Shown: positions 61,155 to 64,000 of the stretch, piece after piece
How the letters are laid out: each line of letters starts with the position of its first letter
How positions within the stretch are numbered: the first letter of the stretch is position 1
NCBI GenBank assembly: GCA_027563935.2
Contig: CM050446.2
Coordinates: 128,170,499 to 128,234,498 of the forward strand
DNA length: 64,000 nt
Direction: 5' to 3'
From: Costus lasius
Lineage: Eukaryota > Streptophyta > Magnoliopsida > Zingiberales > Costaceae
Notes under the pieces: model-generated
What the model saw: the letters and a program-made list of their open reading frames with translations, nothing else
The model's database searches: none
Told to the model about the DNA's origin: nothing
Position numbers and translations under genes: made by a program

Positions 61155-61625
61155 TTCAAATATAATTATCGTAAGAAATAGACTTAACAAGATAATCAAA
61201 CAGAATATTTGAAACTAAAATTTGCAAACCAAACTACAAGAGAAAGTTAATGTAAGAGATGGCAAATCCAAATAATAAAATTTCAGTAGGGATATTAGAC
61301 TATAAATAACAGTAACGTAAGACATAACATCATTTCTAGTAAAAGCTGAATCCCTTCATCTTTCACTCAGACTATACTAACTTTCAATTGTACGGAGAAA
61401 TAAACCATTTGACTTAGATAGATATACTAATCTATTACATACTAGGAGTTTTCATATTCAAAAAAAGTGAAAGAAATATTAGCTAGTGCTGAAAGTTAAA
61501 CACCTTCATAAAGCCGATGTTAATGGAAAAAGATCAGCAATCCCTAGGATAAGTAACACCCTATTGTCCAATGTATTATCTTCTTACGTCATATTGCACT
61601 CTATCATGAGTTGAGTGGTACAAGG
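61155..61625. other. EDM2 5' intron, AT-rich
   Basis: Nothing recognised between the exon at 61104-61151 and the solo-LTR-like element. Confidence 0.5.
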
Positions 61626-62707
61626 TGTCACGCCCACCCAAATCAAGCCGTCCATATCGGATTTTCGCACTCGAACTGTACGCCGAATCCTGAAATCGGA
61701 ATTCGAAATCAAATTCCAACCGCACCAGCGATTCACCGATTTTGACCGTGCGTTGACGCTGCCTCGTTTCGAATGCCGGGCATTCGAACGCAACTTCCGT
61801 CTTTGCCTTCACACGATCGTTGACGCCGAACGCCACTTGCGTCCGGAGATTGATGTCGATGCTCGCTCGCCGGAGAAGGTGGACGGGAAGGGGTGCGTGG
61901 CAGAGCCGAGCAGCGTCTGCTCAGCCCTCAGCCTTCGTTACCGGATAGCGCCGCTGCCAGAGATGATGAAGAAGGAAACACTCAAAGCAAAGGAGTCGCC
62001 GGGAAACTCAGAGGGAGCTTGCCGTCGCCGGAGAAGACAGGTAAGGGAAATACGTTCGTTTACGTGAAACCGAACCTGCATAAACCCTCTCTCTCTCAAT
62101 CGCTCACGTTGCCGCCGGCTTACAGTGGCACAGACTTCGCTCTGTTTCTCGCCGACTACCGCCTCGTCGTCGCCGGCAGGGACGTTCTTCAGCCCCCGTT
62201 CTGCTCACTGGAGGTCCGCCGGGAGAGGAGGCTTCACTGCTCGCTTGTCTTCATCGCCGATCGGAAACTCTCTATTTCCAAGTGGAGCTCTCTACCCTAT
62301 GTGAACGTCCGCCCGGCATCTTAAAGGGGAGGGGCGATGCTCAGCTTAGAAGGAAATGGATTCACCAACCAAAGCCAGCCCAGCTTCCTTTTTCGTCGCC
62401 GAATCTTCCTTGCGAGCCGACCGCGAATCACATCCGCTATTCGCCTCCCATTCGCGATCCCCTGTTGCCGCTATCTTCAACACCCGGAAAGGAGCCGCCA
62501 TCGGCACCGGAGATGGCGCTGAGAAGGACACCGTCGTTGGCTCCGCAGAAGTCGCTGCCACCACCACCGCCTGCCGCAGACGATGTTGGAGACGCGCGTT
62601 CGACAAAGCCAGTGTGGAGGAGGTTTTGGGCTTTGTCAATGTGGATTTGGGCCGCCGCCCAATCCACTTCCTTCCTTGGCCTGGCCTGCTTGGTTTTAAG
62701 CATCACA
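61626..62707. mobile_element. GC-rich solo-LTR-like element, copy B
   Basis: A 1082 bp GC-rich island beginning TGTCACGCCCACCC and ending AAGCATCACA. It is flanked by perfect CAAGG (61621-61625 and 62708-62712). It shares the start, the CCTCGTTTCGAATGCC palindrome module (61763-61790) and the CATCTTAAAGGGG word (62318) with copy A, but is otherwise well diverged. Overlapping open frames on both strands reflect base composition. The reversed start TGTGATGC equals that of the gypsy LTR at 27587-29314, suggesting a gypsy relative. Confidence 0.75.
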
Positions 62708-62712
62708 CAAGG

Positions 62713-64000
62713 TGTAATACATGTAACCAACTATGACGAGAGAGCATACATGTTCTTCACAAGGTTTTAAACACCATTTTGTACTAATATACTAGTCCCC
62801 TATTGTATGGTACATACTAGTTGGTATAGGTCCATACCAATACCATTTCAATACCTATAGAAGGTCAGTGTCATATGTACCATAAGTGCTAACTAATTCG
62901 TAACACCTCCATTGAACATATGATTGCTTTTGTACTTGGAGTCAAGAATAGATCAGGGAGGCAAAATAATTATGTGTTAGCATAGACATTAAAAAATTTA
63001 GGTCATGCAAATTGATTTAATATGGCAACACCATAGTAGAGTTTGGAATTAGAGTGGGTTGTAGGCCCATGTGCGATATGGATTATCACTTTACTACGAG
63101 TAATGGTAAGGAAATTGTTATTGGCGGAGGACATAGCCTTACTTTTAGTGTAGTTGTTAGTTGTTACACTTCACAAGATGAAAGGGTAGTAAAGTAGGTC
63201 AAAGTAGCGGGATTTTGAAGTAAAAGATTCCTTTATAGAAGAAAGTATTGTTGGATACACTTGTGGGTGGATGACACAAAATGCACCAAATGTAAAATAA
63301 TGGATTTAGAGTCATGCATCCTTCAATTGGAGGCAACGCGTACGCTATATTTCTTTAGAGGGAAGGAAAAATAGACGAAAAGAAAAGAAAGGAAAGAAAA
63401 AAAAGAAGGAAAGAGAAGTCACTTAAAATTTGTGTGACCATTTGCTAAGTGCGTTGGTGCCAAAGTGAACAAGGGAAGGGAGGACGAGCAGGCAAGGAGG
63501 GGGCAGTGGAGGAGAGACAATGGAGAGGAGGCGAAGAGGAGAAGTGGCAGAGGATGAGAGGCAGCAGCATCAGGACAGGAACAATGGTCATATGCTCATA
63601 TGCTCTTATTTTTCCTTTCCCACATTATTTCCCTCTACGGAAATGCGCTCATACGCTCATATGCTCTATTTTCCTTGTATGAAAGGAAAAATAAGAAGAA
63701 AAGAAAAGTAAAAAAGATATAAAAGCAATAACGTATGCACGTTATCAAGGTTTGAAAAGCCAGTCCAGTCCATGCTCAGTCCATGCACAGTTCGTATTGA
63801 ACAAAACGCAGATGCCCGGCTCGCATCCACTTCTCGCCCGTAAGCTTTCTTCTGCCTCTCCTTCTCCTTCTTCCTCTCTTTCCTCTCCTCTTTTTTTCCT
63901 TCTTCTTCTTCTTCTCCTTCCTCTTCCTCTTTCTCTTCGCTCCTGCTCAGTACCACAACTCTACCACACTTGGTTCAGTTCGGACCTCCATCGGACGAGT
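62713..64000. other. Window end: dispersed-repeat fragments and purine/pyrimidine tracts
   Basis: 62760-62880 is another GGTAC/ACTAGT-type dispersed repeat. 63360-63420 and 63675-63725 are purine-rich, and 63840-63945 is a CTT/CCT-rich pyrimidine tract that creates a spurious Glu/Lys open frame on the minus strand. The EDM2 upstream exons were not found here. Confidence 0.5.

Noticed and set aside
61615..62770. Open frames of 143-162 codons in the second GC-rich block
   Set aside because: Same explanation as for the related block at 14.9-16.2 kb; there is no conserved coding frame between the two copies.
63666..63956. Glu/Lys-rich minus-strand frame
   Set aside because: It is the translation of a simple CTT/CCT tract.

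Overview
The window is nuclear DNA from a flowering plant: split genes with GT-AG introns, gene families known only from plants, and introns packed with plant-type LTR elements and MITEs. Large TE-filled introns and many dispersed copies of a TACCGGTA-rich repeat suggest a monocot (banana/palm-like), but this is a weak inference. No CRISPR arrays, operons, rRNA genes or tRNA genes were seen.

Three genes are supported. (1) At 419-865 (+) is the last exon of a MYB-CC (PHR1-LIKE) transcription factor whose Myb half lies left of the window. (2) At 3913-13392 (+) is a complete nine-coding-exon MAP65-1-type microtubule bundling protein of 586 residues, with an untranslated first exon near 2390-2553; all junctions are in phase and follow GT-AG. 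(3) At 18111-61151 (-) are the last 16 exons (1006 residues) of an EDM2-type protein: PHD-like zinc fingers, a degenerate methyltransferase-like domain and a long C-terminal tail. Its N-terminus, by comparison roughly 190 residues, is not in the window. Genes 2 and 3 converge, 4.7 kb apart.

Region by region: 1-0.9 kb MYB-CC end; 0.9-2.4 kb AT-rich intergenic DNA; 2.4-13.4 kb MAP65-1, whose 4.7 kb second coding intron holds an LTR-element relic, a 40 bp-type degenerate array and a nested hAT-like element; 13.4-18.1 kb intergenic DNA with a GC-rich solo-LTR-like element, a hAT MITE, a fold-back element, a small hairpin and a 118 bp MITE; 18.1-61.2 kb the EDM2 gene, with introns of 17.7, 10.0, 5.1 and 2.2 kb; 61.2-64 kb the beginning of another EDM2 intron, with a second solo-LTR-like element.

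The EDM2 introns contain a 6.3 kb Ty3/gypsy element with unequal LTRs, a 522 bp TRIM, relics of at least two copia elements, three copies of a GATCCTA-rich MITE family, two related TTA-flanked (PIF/Harbinger-like) elements with GC-rich repetitive cores, and several hAT-type MITEs with 8 bp target duplications. The most interesting point is conceptual: in Arabidopsis EDM2 is a factor that lets transcription pass through heterochromatic TE-bearing introns, and here its own gene is an extreme example of such a target.

All family assignments are from reading translations and motifs; no database search was possible. TE boundaries rest on target duplications and terminal motifs visible in the sequence.
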